Numbered from the stretch's first letter, positions 39,001 to 54,000 are shown. The stretch: 64,000 bases of DNA from Phyto melanocephala (GCA_941918925.1 OW799234.1:13840501-13904500); one strand, 5' to 3'. Program-made: numbers and translations. Notes: generated by a model not told the origin, from the letters alone.

Positions 39001-42000
39001 TCACCATTGGGTTTGAAAATTTAATATCTTTTTCGTTTGCAGAACCTACAGTTCTACTTATTGATAAATTCATTTAAAATGAAAAAGAGCTTCTTCATCA
39101 CCCATAATCAGATTTTCAATAAAGTTGATTTCATTTCTGACTAACTGTTGTAATTTAACTGCAAAACTTAGACATTGCCGATGATCTGCTGGCTGTAATT
39201 CCTGCACCAATTACATCTTTTATGAAAATAACAGTAAATCTTTTTTTAAAATGCGCCATAGTCACCTACGAGCCATTTGTAGCTGAGCAGAATGCCATCT
39301 GGTAGAAGTTTTATGGTGTTTCATTAACACTTTGCTCTACACGTTTAATATTTTTTTCCGCAGTGCGAATTGAACGTGGTCTACCGGTTCGTGGTAAATC
39401 TCTAATGGAGCCATGTTGATAGTGATGATGAATAAATCATTGCTTTAGAGGGCGGAATTCTAATATAGTGTCGACGATTTGCTCTTTGCGTTAAAATAAT
39501 TGAACGATGATATAAATAGTAAAATTCTATTATTTCGGCTTTTTGTTCAGTTGTAAATATCTCTATTATTTCTCCTCCAGGTTTTATCTATATGATCTGA
39601 TAATAAAACAAGTAAAAATTCCATTTTCGCCCGTCCCGAAACTGTTAAAAAAAAACTCCAACACCATGATTACTCCATAGCTAAGTCTAGATTTCGCCCT
39701 TTTGTTTTATTATTTTTCATGGCATCTTTGATTTTCAATTTTAACATCGTTAGTTGTATTCTACTAGTCAAGCCCTTTCATTTGATACCCATATTGATGG
39801 GGATGAGAAAAAAAATAATTATACGCCATATTGTTTAGGGCGCCATCTTGCATTTTTTCCTTTTTCCTAATTTACTGTTTTTCTACCGGTCAAGCCCTTT
39901 TATTTAATACCAATATTGTAGGGGTTGAAGGGGACAAAGTCGTTATTACGAGATTTCTCCTATATATCCGCCATTTTGAATTTTAACTTTTTCAGAATTA
40001 ACTATATTCTACCAGTCAAGCCTAACATTTGATATCAATATTGAAAAAGTCGAAGTGGTTACATTTCTACTTACTAGATTTGATTCATATATAAATTTAT
40101 TGTACGCAATTCTATAGTGGCGGCCATTATGGATTTTTATTTTTATAGTGTATTATATTTTGCTAGTCAAGCTCTTTCCTTTTGATATACATAAGACTCC
40201 TCTGTGTTGTCTAGAAACGAAAAAAATCAATTTTCGTTATAAATTTTTGGAAAAACACTGAAGCATTTGTATTCTTGTGCTTATATCTCAGTTAGTTTTG
40301 AACCGATTTGTCAGTTTAACTCAGCAGTACGTTTTGAGACTACGGCTTGTATTTTGGCGTGTTCAAAAATTATTTAAGAGCTTTCGTACATATTATTTAA
40401 GAGCTTTCATACATATTTAAAAAAATATATATATTTTTAAAAATTATTTTTGCCGATTAGTAACCAATATATTCAAAATTTTTTACAAAAATTCTGGAGG
40501 CATATCTTATCTACAAAAAGTAGCCAATGAGTATATAAATTATATTAGGGTTAAAAACTATTGGTTTTTATGGTTAAACAAATATGGAAAAAAAACAGAA
40601 GCAGTCGTGTTTATTTGCTCATATCTCCGAAAGTTTTGGGGCGATTGTGCTGGATTTCAATAGCGATTTATTCTAGATTATTTTCAAAAAAGATTATGCC
40701 ACATACAAAATCATGTGGGACCTTCTTAAAGTTGATTTCACCCAACACGCAGATAAACGGAATGGCGGACAGTCCTTTATCATAAGCTTTCAGTAAATAC
40801 TTATATACTTTATGGGGTGGGTAAAAAAAATATTGTAGAAATTACAAACAGAATGACAAAGCGATAAATACCTTTGGGCACCACAGGTGAAGGGTATAAA
40901 CATATTTAAACGAAATGGTGACTTTTGGCCCACACTGTACATATATAGGGAGTACATATTTAGGCATTTTATGTACATACATACATACATATGTATTTAT
41001 CACAAGAATTTTATCAAATTTAAAATACTAGTATAAACTTTTGTTTGTGAAAACAATTTAAAAATTGCGTGTCATAATATTTCAAACATAGATTTTTTGT
41101 TAATGTATGTATGTATGTTGTGTATGTGTGTGTATGCATGTCGTAAAAGTTGTTAAATAAAAATGAAGGCTAAAACATTTTAATCCATATATTAAGTTTC
41201 CGTTAATAATTTCGAAAAGCAATTTGCTTAATTTTTGGTAATTTAAATACAATAAATTAACAAACGCTAAGTACTGTCAATAAGTAAAATTTAAAAGTAA
41301 ATATTTGCTAAAAATTTTAGCAAAAAAAAAAATTGTGAAAGCTAACAAATTTCAATTTTGTCATTTGTATTTAAAACAATATTGTTGTTTGTCAGTTAAC
41401 CCAAAAAAGTACTTTTTTAACCACAAAAAAAAAAAAATGGTGTGGAGGTATATTTATTTTGTCATTCCATTTGTAACACATTGAAATATTAATTTTAAGC
41501 CTTATAAATTATATTTTCTTATACCCTGTTCAGACAGATATTTTTAATTGTTTCAATTTAGTGTTAATTGAGCAATTAAAATAAGTGCTCACACGTACTC
41601 AATTAGCATGTGATAGCTGTAAAAATACGTTTTTCTTATACCAAATCAAATAATGCCTTTTCTTCAGTTTTTTCCTGTTCATAAAATATATTTCAATTAT
41701 ATTTATGCATATGTTTTTGAATTTATTTAAAGATTTTATTAAAATTTCCATCAACCATTTTTTCATTTTCTTACTTTTTGTTTTTTGTATATTTATTTGT
41801 TTGACATTAGAAATGCCACCTATAAAATTTTCTTCTCACTGAACATACTTCTCAAGAGTTGTATTTCGAGTTTTGAACAATAAGTGAAACAATAAGGAAT
41901 AAATTGCTAAATTTATAAGTAATTTTTAGTATGGTCAATTGAGCTCAATAAAGGTCTTTAATTAATTAATTGGTTTTATTTTAAAACAATATATGTCCCT

Positions 42001-45000
42001 CTGTTCATCCGTTGAAAGCACGTTAGAGATCGAACAGTAAAACCTAAGGGAATAATATTTCGCCTCAATTTAGGCTAAAACGGTTTATTAGAAAGAGAGA
42101 GAGAGAGTTATAGCTTGTAATGAAAGTGTAAGTCATAGAAAAATGTCTTTCCGACATCGAAAAAAATGCGATTGCGTATGATGGTGACACCTTATAGACG
42201 ACAATTATTTTATTTATTTTTTTCGTGCGCTAAATTGTATATTGTGCAAACTTTGTTGTTCGGCTGTAGGAAGGAATTTTATACCTTATATATATTTTTC
42301 TTCTGGTATAAACCAAATTCAAATTTGTATTAAGCAAGCTTTGCTTTTAAAATTTTCCTGTTTTTTTCAAATTTTGAAATATTTGGTTTATTGAAAGAAA
42401 GTTTTTGAACTAGAAAGTCAATTGTGAAAAGGAAAAGAGTAAATTAGTGATTATTGTGAATTTGTGTGACTAATTGTGAGAGGAGGAAAATTTAATCCTA
42501 TACCGAGGATTGTTTTTTTATTAGAGCTGTAAGCAGATTTTATCTGGTAAGGATGTGATTTCATTTTTAAATTTAAACTGTGTTTTCCAAAGTGTGTTTT
42601 TATTTTGTGTGTTATAGGAAATTTTAACGTGATTCTATTAATTTTGTTAATTAGGACATTTCGTGCAGATAAATCGTATTTGAAATTTAATTTTCATCTA
42701 CCAACAACATACATAGATACGTCCAGCAGTTCTCCAATTCCTTGTAAAGTACAAAACAATTAATTCTATTAAAATTAATACCGGATAAGAAAAGTATAGC
42801 AAATTCCATCTACAGCTATACAGACAGTCATCAACGACAATTCCTTCTGCGTTTTCATACAGTGTAAATAATTACTTGTTTTCATATTTGCTACCTAAAG
42901 TAAAATTCACTAGTAACTGATTCATTTTTTTTTAATATGGAAACACACTACACCCCCCAACGACGAGCACAGCCGGAATTATTAGGTAGCCCCGTTTCCA
43001 TAATAGAACACCTATATATGAAGAATCGTTACATGCGTCTAAACGAAATGTCGCAGAGTGTTAAAGTGTCACAGGCATATTTTTTCAGTAAAACATAATA
43101 CATATGTTTTCCTCGAAAATTTTTCTAATCCGTGTATTGCAAAAGAATTATAAATCAAAATGTATCAAACTTTTTTCCGCACACTGTCTTTTTTTTAAAT
43201 CAATTTAAAACATCACAAAACCGGCAGAATAAGATGAATGATTCTGAAATTTTACAAATATAGGTTTTTGTGTAACTTTACGGAAAATAAAGGTGATACG
43301 CCCACTTTAGCGTCCACCTGCCATATAATGATTTTTTTAAATTCATATAATTTCTCTATATTCCAAGATTTTTGTCTTTGTGTTTTTATATAAATTACTT
43401 TGACACGCCCACTTTTACGCCCACATTACGCATATGACATAATTTTTTAAATCATAATTTCTTTATATACAAAGATTTTTGAAGAATAATAGTCTCTGTA
43501 AGGAAATCATTATCAGAAATTACCTTGACACACCTACTTTTAGGCCCATATCTTACATATGGCAAATATAGGTTTCTTACGCTATAACGAAAAATGAAGG
43601 TGACACGCATGCTTTAACGCCCACCTCCTGTATAACAATTTTTATTAAATTCATAAAATTTCTCTATATACAAGGAAATTTGTCTTTGTGTTTTAATATC
43701 TAAGTAGAAATCATAATCAGAAATTACCTTGACACGCCTACTTTTACGCCCATATCTCGCATATGGCATAATTTACTATTTATAAAATTCTAAGGGTCAT
43801 AAAGCTGATAGAATTAGATGTATGATTCTGAAATGATACAAATAAAGGTTTTTGGTTAACAAATAAAGTTGACACGCCTACTTTAACGTCCACCTCTTAT
43901 ATAACGATTTTTCTTAAATTTATTGAAATTTCTCTATGAAAAAATTTTTGTAGTGAATACGGATTCTATATTGCGATATCTAAGCTGAGTGTCATTGGCA
44001 GAAATTACTTTGACATGCCTACTTTAACGCCCACTTCTCAAATATTATGGTAAAAAGAAGTGAGTAATATCACTCTTATTGTAAAAATACAAAATTTTTA
44101 ATATAAGAAAATTATTGTAGGGTAAAGAAATTATTTTTAAGTGATTAGAATTGTTAAATAGTAAATTTTGTGGTATAAAAGTACTTCACAAAAATGTTGG
44201 TGGATGACAAAAATTTGGCACAGCCGAATATAGTGTTCTTACTTGTTCTATATTGTACACTAGCTAATACCCGGTGTGCTTCACCACCCCAAATTTTAGT
44301 ATTTAATTCATATGGCAGGTGCCACGCCCACTATAGTTAATGCACTCATTTTTTCCATAAATGTTTATTTGAATAACAAAGTTTCTTTTGCAAAATTTTA
44401 GTACTCTAATCGATATCGTTTTCCAGATTTATACAAATTTTAGTATTACATTCATATGGTAGGTGCCACGCCCACTATTACTAAAGCATCCATTTCTTGC
44501 CTAAATGTTCATTTGGATGTCAAAGTTTATCTTGCAAAATTTTACTACTCTAATCGATATCGTTTTCCAAATATACGAATTTTAGTATTTAATTCATGCG
44601 GCCACGCCTACTATTGCAAGTACGCCCATTTTTTACCCAAATGTTCGTGTGGATGTCAAAGTTTACCGTACTTAATTTGAAGACTAGTTGCATTAACTTT
44701 CGTGATATATAATATTTAATACTTATTCTTTAATAGGGCGTGGCACCCCGCCCACTTACAATTTCAAACCAAAGTATAGCCTATAGTTTCTTCCAGACAT
44801 ACAGAAAGATTCTGTGAAAATTTCAAGGAAATCGGTCCAGCCGTTTAACCGTCTATAAAGCACAAACAAACAAACAAACATATAAACATACAAACACACC
44901 TTGATTTTTATATATATAGATTAAGGCGAGTCTAAAAAAAAAAGTTGTGTAAGCCACCCCCTAGAATGAAAGATATGTCAATGAAGTTTCTAAAACTGGA

Positions 45001-48000
45001 ATATTTTTTTTTTGCCACGCCCCTAAATACTGCACTTTTTTATATATAGCGCCGCCATTAAAAGTCCCAACTCATTATATCGCACATCATTGTTCATGGC
45101 TTGAGTATGGCTTCATTTTTGCCCTGGCTGACTTAAATTAAATATGTCAAATATGTTATCTCGGATCCTTCCCTCCTAATGTAAATTTTTTAGCATCTTT
45201 TTTGACATCTTTAATTTGACGTTAGATTAAAAAGTCAAAAGGGGTGACTGGCTTAACTTTTTTTTTTTGTATGGAGGCCGACCCGCCTTATTGTACATTC
45301 TCACATTTCATTTCACATTCTTAAATTTTATTAATGTTTATAATTGTTTTCTTTTTTTTTGCCATAATATAATTTATATGCAATTTTTGTTTATTATTTA
45401 ATTGCGTTTATTTTATAAATAAACAAGTTAATGGCTTTGCGTCTAAGAACAAAGTTTTTGTCTATGAAAATATTATTGCTAAAATGTTCCTAATGAACAT
45501 ACATACATACATACATACATACATACATACATACATACATACATACATACATACATACATACATACATACATACATACATACATACATACATACATACAT
45601 ACATACATACATTCATATATTATTACCAAAGTTTCACTAATCATTTATAAATGAAAAAAAAACTTCAATACTTAATACTATTTTTTTTGTTCATTTAATT
45701 TAAAATAAAATCACATGACGTTGATAATTAAATGTTCACATTTTACCTTCTCATTTTTTTTTGTACATTTAGCATTTGTTTAAGCATTTATTTTTTAGCT
45801 TAAAATAGATCGTTGATTTTTTTCAAAATCTTATCTTCACTTTTAAATGTATATAAGTGTGTATGTATATTGAACGTAGTTTATTTAAACAAATTTTATC
45901 TGATTAGACATTGTAGAGATATGATGGCATTTTTTTTTTATTTGTTAATAAACAAAATTAATAAAAGCAAGGCAGGTACTCGTATCCAATCAGCTGATTG
46001 TTTTTTTCTTTGTCTGAATTAATCAAACTTTTAATTCTGTGGTTTTAATGGGCAACCACGTATGTCTTAAAATCAAATTTTTCAGGAGAGCTACAAAACC
46101 GTGTAAGTGCTGAACGATTTTTGAATATATATAGCAGTTACGTTGTTTTGCCATTAAAATAATCGGAATGGGTCCATTTTATTTGAGAAATTTTTAAAAC
46201 CAAGTAAAGGCCGTTATTATTAACTCATTATTAACTCAAAATCGTATAAAATGAACATACGCGGTTGCCCATAAAAACCACAGAATTTTTTCATTAAACC
46301 CTTCACCTGTGGTGCATAAGGGTATATATAATAGCTTTGTCATTCCGTTTGTAATTTCTACAATTTTTATTTCCGACGCCATAAAGTATATATTTTCTGA
46401 CGGCTTATGAATAGAGGAGTCCATTAAGCCATGTCCGTCTGTCCGTGTGTTGGTTAAAATCAACTTTTAGAAGCAATCATATGTTCCTCAGATCTGTGTA
46501 TGGTATTAATCTTTTGTAAATATCCGGGAATGAATCGCTATTGAAATTCAGCACAATCGCCCCATAACTTTCTGAGTTAAGAGCAAATAAACACGATTGC
46601 CTCTGTTTTTTCCCATATTTTTATCACCAAAATTAAAATTTTTCAGCCATAGAATATTTTATAGGCACTGTTCCTACTATTTATCGTTATTATATGCCTC
46701 TAGAGATATTCGTGAAAAATTTTGGGTAAAGCGTGCTCTAATCGGTAAAGTTATAGGCAAAAATTTTTTTGAAAAATATATATTCCAAAAATTTACAAAC
46801 GAAAATCAATTTTTTTTTTAGCTTTTAGACAACCGAGATAGCCAATATCTGAAAGGACTTGACTAGCGCAATATAAGCACTATAAAAATATTAAAAATCA
46901 TGTTGACCGCAACTACAAAATGGCAGACAATAAATTTTTTTATGAGCCAAACCTGGTATTTTAAAATGTAACTTCTTGAACCCCCTCAATATTGGTATCA
47001 AATGAAAGGGCTTGACCAGTAGAATACAGTAAACAATTAAAACAGTGTAAAATCCAAGATGGCGTCTAAAACAAAATGGCGGATTAAATTTTTTTAACAC
47101 CATCAATATGGGTATTAAATTAAAGGGCTTGACTAGTAGAATACTGTTAACTACGTGAAAATTCAATATCAAGAATGGCGTCGAAAATAATAAGGAAAAA
47201 TGGAGTATAACATGAAATATAGGTTAAGCTACGATGTAGAAACAAATGTGCTGACAACGCTATTTGAACATGAACAAAATATCGACACAGCGGTCCACAC
47301 CAGGCAAATTCATTTGCGCACAAAAACAAAAATATTTTCGTTGTTCGAAAAAATCGAAGGCTGGTGTGGACCGTACATTATGTTTAAGATTTTAAACAAG
47401 TATACTCTGCCATTTCATCATGGAGAAACGAGCAACGACTACAAAACGTTGAAATTTATTATCAAAATTCGTGCTCAGTGAGAAATGCCCATCGTTTGTT
47501 ACGAAATTTTTATGGTCGTCATAATCGACTTAGTGAATCAACAATGAATGAATCAATTGTCGAATCTGGGGTGAAGAACAGCCAAATGCCTTACAAGAGT
47601 TACCAATGCATCCTGAAAAAACAACAGTTTGGTGTGGTTTATGGGCTAGTGGCATCATCGGTTCATTTTTCTTCAAAGACGACCGTGGAAGAAACGTTAC
47701 CGTCAACGGCGAACGATATCGACTGTTTTTTGCCCCAATTGGCTAAGTTGGTCTTGGTTGATATGTGGTTTCAACAAGACAGTGCCACATGCCACACAGC
47801 TCGTGAAACAATGGTCATATTGAAGGATGAATTTGGTGAGCAGTTAAGTTACTTTATCTGCAGGACATTGGCTGTGCAAGCACTTTAGCAACTTGTAATA
47901 ATTTCGGCTCTTTGTTCAAAATTTTTCTTGAGTATATTTCCATAGATCTAGTATGAAATTACCTGCAAGTGTTAATGCAGGTAATAATATAATATTTCTT

Positions 48001-51000
48001 ACTTTATCTTTATATGCGACCTAAGATGTCGTTAGATAAGATTAATTGAGTAGTTAAATGCACTTTGAAACCCAGACATTTCACTTACAATCAAGAACTC
48101 GTATCTTGTTTATAGAAAATAATCTATTTTCATATCAACAAAAGAATGCTTTCTTAGATTACTTGATAAAATCTACAGAAATTTCTTGAATGCCCAAACT
48201 TAAAGTATAAATTATTTTGTGACAGCTAATAAATAAAAAAGTTTAAATATAAAATTACTTTAGAAAAAAATACAACACCAACCTCTCTGCCAGCTAGACA
48301 ATATGCACAGTGTAATTTTCCTTTCAATCAGTATAAAAATCTGTACCTGTAATGACGCAGATCTTAAAAGCAAAACGCTTTAAATTACAGCTTGTTGTAA
48401 CGTTTATTTAAGTGGCAACGTAATGAAATATTATGCGGTTTTTTGTAAGCGTGATATATGCAAATCACAACAAATTGATTTTATTCACTGAAGCAAAATA
48501 TTAAATATAAAATTACACTGCTAAAGAGCAATAAATAAAGTAAGTCTCGGTGCTGGACTGTTAACGTTCGCCACAAAAGAGTGTAGAAGGGAGGTCGTCT
48601 ATTAGTCTGGTTTTGGTTGTAACCATGTTTAGAGCTAGTAGGCGGTGTGGTGGCGCTTATAAGCTTATTAATGAAAAAAAAGAAAAGAAATTGAATTAAA
48701 AAACATTTGATCTTAACGATAGAGATCAAATTGGAGACTCGTTAATAGATTTATTGCTTGTCTATGTTATATTAATTAAACGTTTGAATTATATTATTGT
48801 TATTAAACAAAGGAAATTTATGCAAAATAGACACACACACAAAAATTTAACAATTAAAACATCAAAATGTTGATTTGACGGTGTTACAAAAGAGGTGTTA
48901 CATGTTACACTTTGATATCAATCAATCAATCAAATTGTAATTAATAGTGTGTATGATATGGATGCATTATTTATAAAGAGTTGAAGCTATTAAGTGAATT
49001 AAACATTTTTATGAAACCGTATCAACGATTGTTTTTTTTAAATTTCTATAATTTTCCTAAAAAAATAAATAATCTACAAAATCCACTTAGAATTCTCTAA
49101 TGCAGGATGGGTCAAAAGTCACCCGGGGTTTAAATATTTTTTTTACGGATTATAAAAAAATTTACAAAATGGAAATTTGTTTATACTAAATATGGAAAAA
49201 AATTTTACTTAAATGATCCCTGTTTTCCGTTATACAAATGATGGGCTCGTTTTAGGACATTTCTCATAAAACCTTTCAAAATTTGTGGCGGTCAAATTTC
49301 TGCAGCAATGTTAGGCTTGAGTTCAACAAGCCATTTACTTTTACATAACGTTTTTATTTTCTGGCAACCCTGAGCTGACTACCCGATTAACCCTTTATAA
49401 ACACAGTGAGGATTCTTAACCCGCACACAGCAAACCATGGGTCGCAACAATAAAAAAATAAATACTAAAAAAAACTAAAACTTTACCCGACAATTACCAC
49501 CAAATATTACTAGGATTGTTGTTGTACCCCAGGATACGTCGCCCTTTCCCAACCATTTTCATCCACTCCAGTAATCTCAGGATGATCCAATAACGCTTTA
49601 CCAAGGATAAAGCTTTTACCTTATTTTTGGAAACCATACAGCAGGAAAACTCTATAATCAAACAATTACTTTCCAATGACAGTTGTAATGTTATATTTCA
49701 GGGCTGGAATTGCACACGAGAGATTTCATGTCCCCCAAAAAAATTTTCTAATAGGATCAAATGATCTTGACGACCGATAAACTTTAAAAAAACGTTTCAT
49801 TGACACTGGCCGGTACAGCAGCAATATCCTCCTCGGTGCGCACTGTTTGCATACAGGTTGGTGTATTATTATGGGCGGTAAAAAGTGGGCGGAGTTACGC
49901 CCACAAAAAAAAGTGATAATTTTTAGCTACTTGCAGTTGACCGATTTTTCTAAAACCTTGCACACATATTGAACTCTCATGATTTTATAATTTCGTGATT
50001 AGAAAAGTGGACAGTGCCACGCCCATAAAAAATAAGTCATAATTTTTTGCTACTTGCACTGGATCGATTTTTCTAAAACTTTGCACACATATTGAGCTGT
50101 CATTATGGGCCACGCCCATAAAAAATAAGTTATAATTTTTAGCTACTTGCACTTGATACGCAATTAAAATTCAGAATGCATTTTTATTCATTAAGGGGCG
50201 TAGCAACGCGCGCCGGGCTTGGCTAGTGACTAATAAAATAAACCTCGGGCAAAATTACGGCATTCGATCACGTTCGAAATTTTATTCGAACGATCGAGTT
50301 CGCTGTGCTTTAGGTATAGAGATTCTAATAAGAATTTTCAATTTTCCATCACGTTCGAATGCCGTAACTTGTCCACTGGTAAGAAATTTTGTCTTAACCA
50401 CTTGAATTGCTTGTTCGTTGGGTCGATTTAGACGAACATACGGCCATGTCATGGAAATCGAAATCATCTGAAATTGAAATCGACGAATATTTTTAATTGA
50501 ATTTTTGTAAAAATGGACGCAGCTTTTTCTGATTTCAAAAGAAGTTTAAGTATAGGAAAGTAGTCTTCAAAGTATGAGGTATATAAAAGGAAATATTTTT
50601 ATGAACTTTGATTTCGATTTCTATGACTTGGCCGAATATTAAGTTTTTGTATTGTCTTCAATCATATAGGTGGTGCTCGATAAAGGTTTGCTATTTCGTT
50701 AATTGCGTCCATTTTATCGGCCAAGTCATAGAAATCGAAATCACGTGAAATTGAAATCGATAAAATTTTGAAAACTCTCCCGTATTCAAAGTTCATAAAA
50801 ATATTTCCTTTTATATACCTCATACTTTGAAGACTACTTTCCTATACTTAAACTTCTTTTGAAATCAAGAAAAGCTGCGTCCATTTTTACAAAAATTCAA
50901 TTGAAAATATTCGTCGATTTCAATTTCAGATGATTTCGATTTCCATGACATGACCGATTATTTGAAACGAACCTATAGAAAAAAATTTAAACTTAAAAGC

Positions 51001-54000
51001 TGTAACGTTTTCTGTGATCATGTGTTACCAACAAACACACAATCGATAGTGTTTTTAATAATAATCGATTTTATATAGACAACTAAATACAGGTTAATGA
51101 CTTCTCTTAGTAACTATCTCGTACTACATTTTCTCTCTCTCTCTCTCTTTCTTGCTCTTCTTCTTTATCGCTCCTGTGTCATAAAAATGTCATTCGTATA
51201 GTAATTTTTAAACCTTTAAAATGCAACTTAGTTTTTAAATTATTAATCTACAACTAATCAGGTGAGCTGGGAATTTGTTAAGAAAGTAGGAAAAAAATAA
51301 CTTGAGCTTCCATTTGTATAATGGAAATTACTTTCCCTGTCTTTATCTCTGTTCCTCTCGTTCTTACTTTAATAGTACCTAAACGTACTTACACATTAGC
51401 TAAGCGAGCGCTGTTTGCATGGAACTTGACGAAAATGATAATGAATTGCAGTGTCAATTTAACATTGACATAGCGTGACTAGTAAATTATACATTTCCCA
51501 TTATATTAATACAAAAAAGAAAAAAAAAAACTATTCTTTCTATTCATACTTTCCGTTTGCTGGTATAGAACATGGAAATATATACGTGTTTGTAAATACA
51601 GTTCTTTATAATAATAAATTATTTAATTTCTTATCAAAAACAAAAAAAGGAAATTAAGCAGAAAAAACTAAACAAAACATTACCTAATCAATGTGCGGTG
51701 TTAAAAAAGAAATACAAAAGTAGTGTCTGCCACAATTATGTGATTAATGCAATGTTGACTATTATTTTTTTATTACATACATACTTACATACATACATAC
51801 CTTACTACAAGATTTTTTGATTAATGCATTTAAATTTATGTTTTGCTTCTCCTTTTATTTTCTTTACAGAAATTGAATGCTTTCTTGGCCCAATATGTAC
51901 GTTTCATCTCAGCTGATTCCAGCTTGCGCGATGTGTTGGCCTCCAAAATTCCCGCCGAACAAGAGCGCGTCAAAAATTTCAGAAAACAATATGGTTCCCA
52001 CAAAATGGGTGAAACTACTATTGATATGGTGAGTATTGTTTCTTCACAAAATTCAATATCTAACAAGTAAAAGTGTTGTATTCGGCCGTGCCGAATCTTA
52101 TATACCCTTCACAACGTGTAGTCATGCAATAACAATTGTTTGTATTACCATTCATCCAATATGAAATACGTACATACATATATAAAAGTATCCCAATGTA
52201 AAATTATAAATTCACGTGTTCAAAAAAAAAAAATAATAAAAAAAAAATTTAAAAAAAAAATTAAAAAAAAAAATAAAAAAAATTTTTTTTAAAAAAATTA
52301 AAAAAAGTAATTAAAATATAAATAATAAATATATAAAACAAAAAAAATAAAATTAAAAAATTATTAAAAAATTAATAATATATTAAATAAAAAATAATAA
52401 AAAAAAAAAAATTTTTAAATAAAAAAAAAAATTTTTGGCTCAGCTGGGATTCGATGCCACGTTTACTCTAGCCAGTATACACGTTTGTATGTATGCATGT
52501 TGTTGTTGTTTTTGTGAAAAAAAATCGAGGTGGTCGTGGGTTTTTGCTCATATCTCAGTTGTTTATGTACCGATGTTTCTGATTTTCAATACCGATCTAC
52601 TCCTGAATATTTCTGATATTTTAATACCTCACCCGGGTCCAAGCAATGTCGGGGGGGCTCAAAATGTTGATTTCAACATACACACGGACAGACTGGCAGA
52701 GCTTAATCGACTCCCCTATTCATAAGCTTTCAGAAAATATATACTTTATGGGGTCGGAAATGAAAATTGTAGAAATTTCACACGGAATGACAAACCTATA
52801 TATACCCTTTTTCACTGTGTAAAGGGTATAAAAAAGAAAAGTTTTTAGAAATTTTTAAAAGTTAAAATATTTATAAAATCTGTGTTAAGCCTGTAGTTCA
52901 CGAAATGTAAAAAGCCACATACGCATGTGGCTGTGACGTAATTTGAACGTTATCATAAAGCATAAATGTATCCGCTTCGGCCACGTGTGTTTCATATGGT
53001 CATTTCCATGAGTATGTTAACCACAATTGTAAAAATAAAAACTCTTGAAAGTTTTTCAATAAAAGTTTATTGAAAAAAAACCTAAAATTTTAATATGCGC
53101 AGGTTTTAAGAATTTATTAAATTATTTTAAGAGCAATAATAAGAGCATAATCTGATTATCTCTTTGACTTATTTTAAAGAATTGCAATCAACTATTTTTT
53201 TAACGACTAAATTGTAAAAATGAAAATTGTAAAAATTGTAAATATGCTTTAAAACAACAACAATTAACAAGATCCATAAGAAAAAAGGAAAATATAGAGT
53301 CGAATTAGCGGTATATAGAAAATATACCTCCCATGATTCGCAGATTTTTTCATATTCAAAATCACTTCTGTTTTATGTCACGTACGATATATTCTAAATT
53401 TGCTGGATATTTTAGACAACAATGATTTGAATATTAATTAATTTTTTTAACAAAGTACCCTTTAAATGGAACATAAAGATCCAATTTTGTTTCAGTTACT
53501 CTAACTTTTGCAAAAATTACTACACTTTATAGAAGTTTAAATGTCACGTACGATGACATGGAAATGCTTATATGCGTTTTTGGACTAAAATACATTTCGT
53601 GTATTATCGCATGCAGCCACTACGACTATTTTAAAAAAATGTAACCAAAGCGCTGAACATATTAATAACATCAGACTCACATGTTCATGTGGCTGGCTTT
53701 TTACATTTCGTGTACTATTTATAGGCTTTACAGTTAAGTATTTTAAGTATTTTTTTTTATGAATAAAAAAACCGTTATTTTTGTTTGTCCCAAATGTTAT
53801 GTTTATTGCATTCTCTTACTTTTTTTTTATAATGAAGAGAAATGCATGTCAATAACTGCAAACAAAATTTTTGAGTAATTTAAAACATTTTGCTCACAAG
53901 GCTTATTCTCCATTTTTTTGTTCTCAAAACAAAAGAAAAAAACGTTTCATTTTCCTACTCTTTTATGTTTTATACCCTTTTTACAGAAGTAATGTTTTAA

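Larger units (their letters stand above)
9817..51869 (+). other. kdn intron 1, about 42 kb, filled with transposons
   Basis: The donor is GTAAGT at 9817 and the acceptor is TTTTCTTTACAG ending at 51869. Everything between is intronic, and most of it consists of identifiable mobile-element remnants on both strands, listed separately. No alternative first exon or host gene inside the intron could be recognised. Confidence 0.85.

Noticed and set aside
47200..47481. 93-codon frame before the mariner remnant
   Set aside because: It spans the end of a DINE-like element, a palindromic repeat and the mariner boundary, so it is a chance composite.
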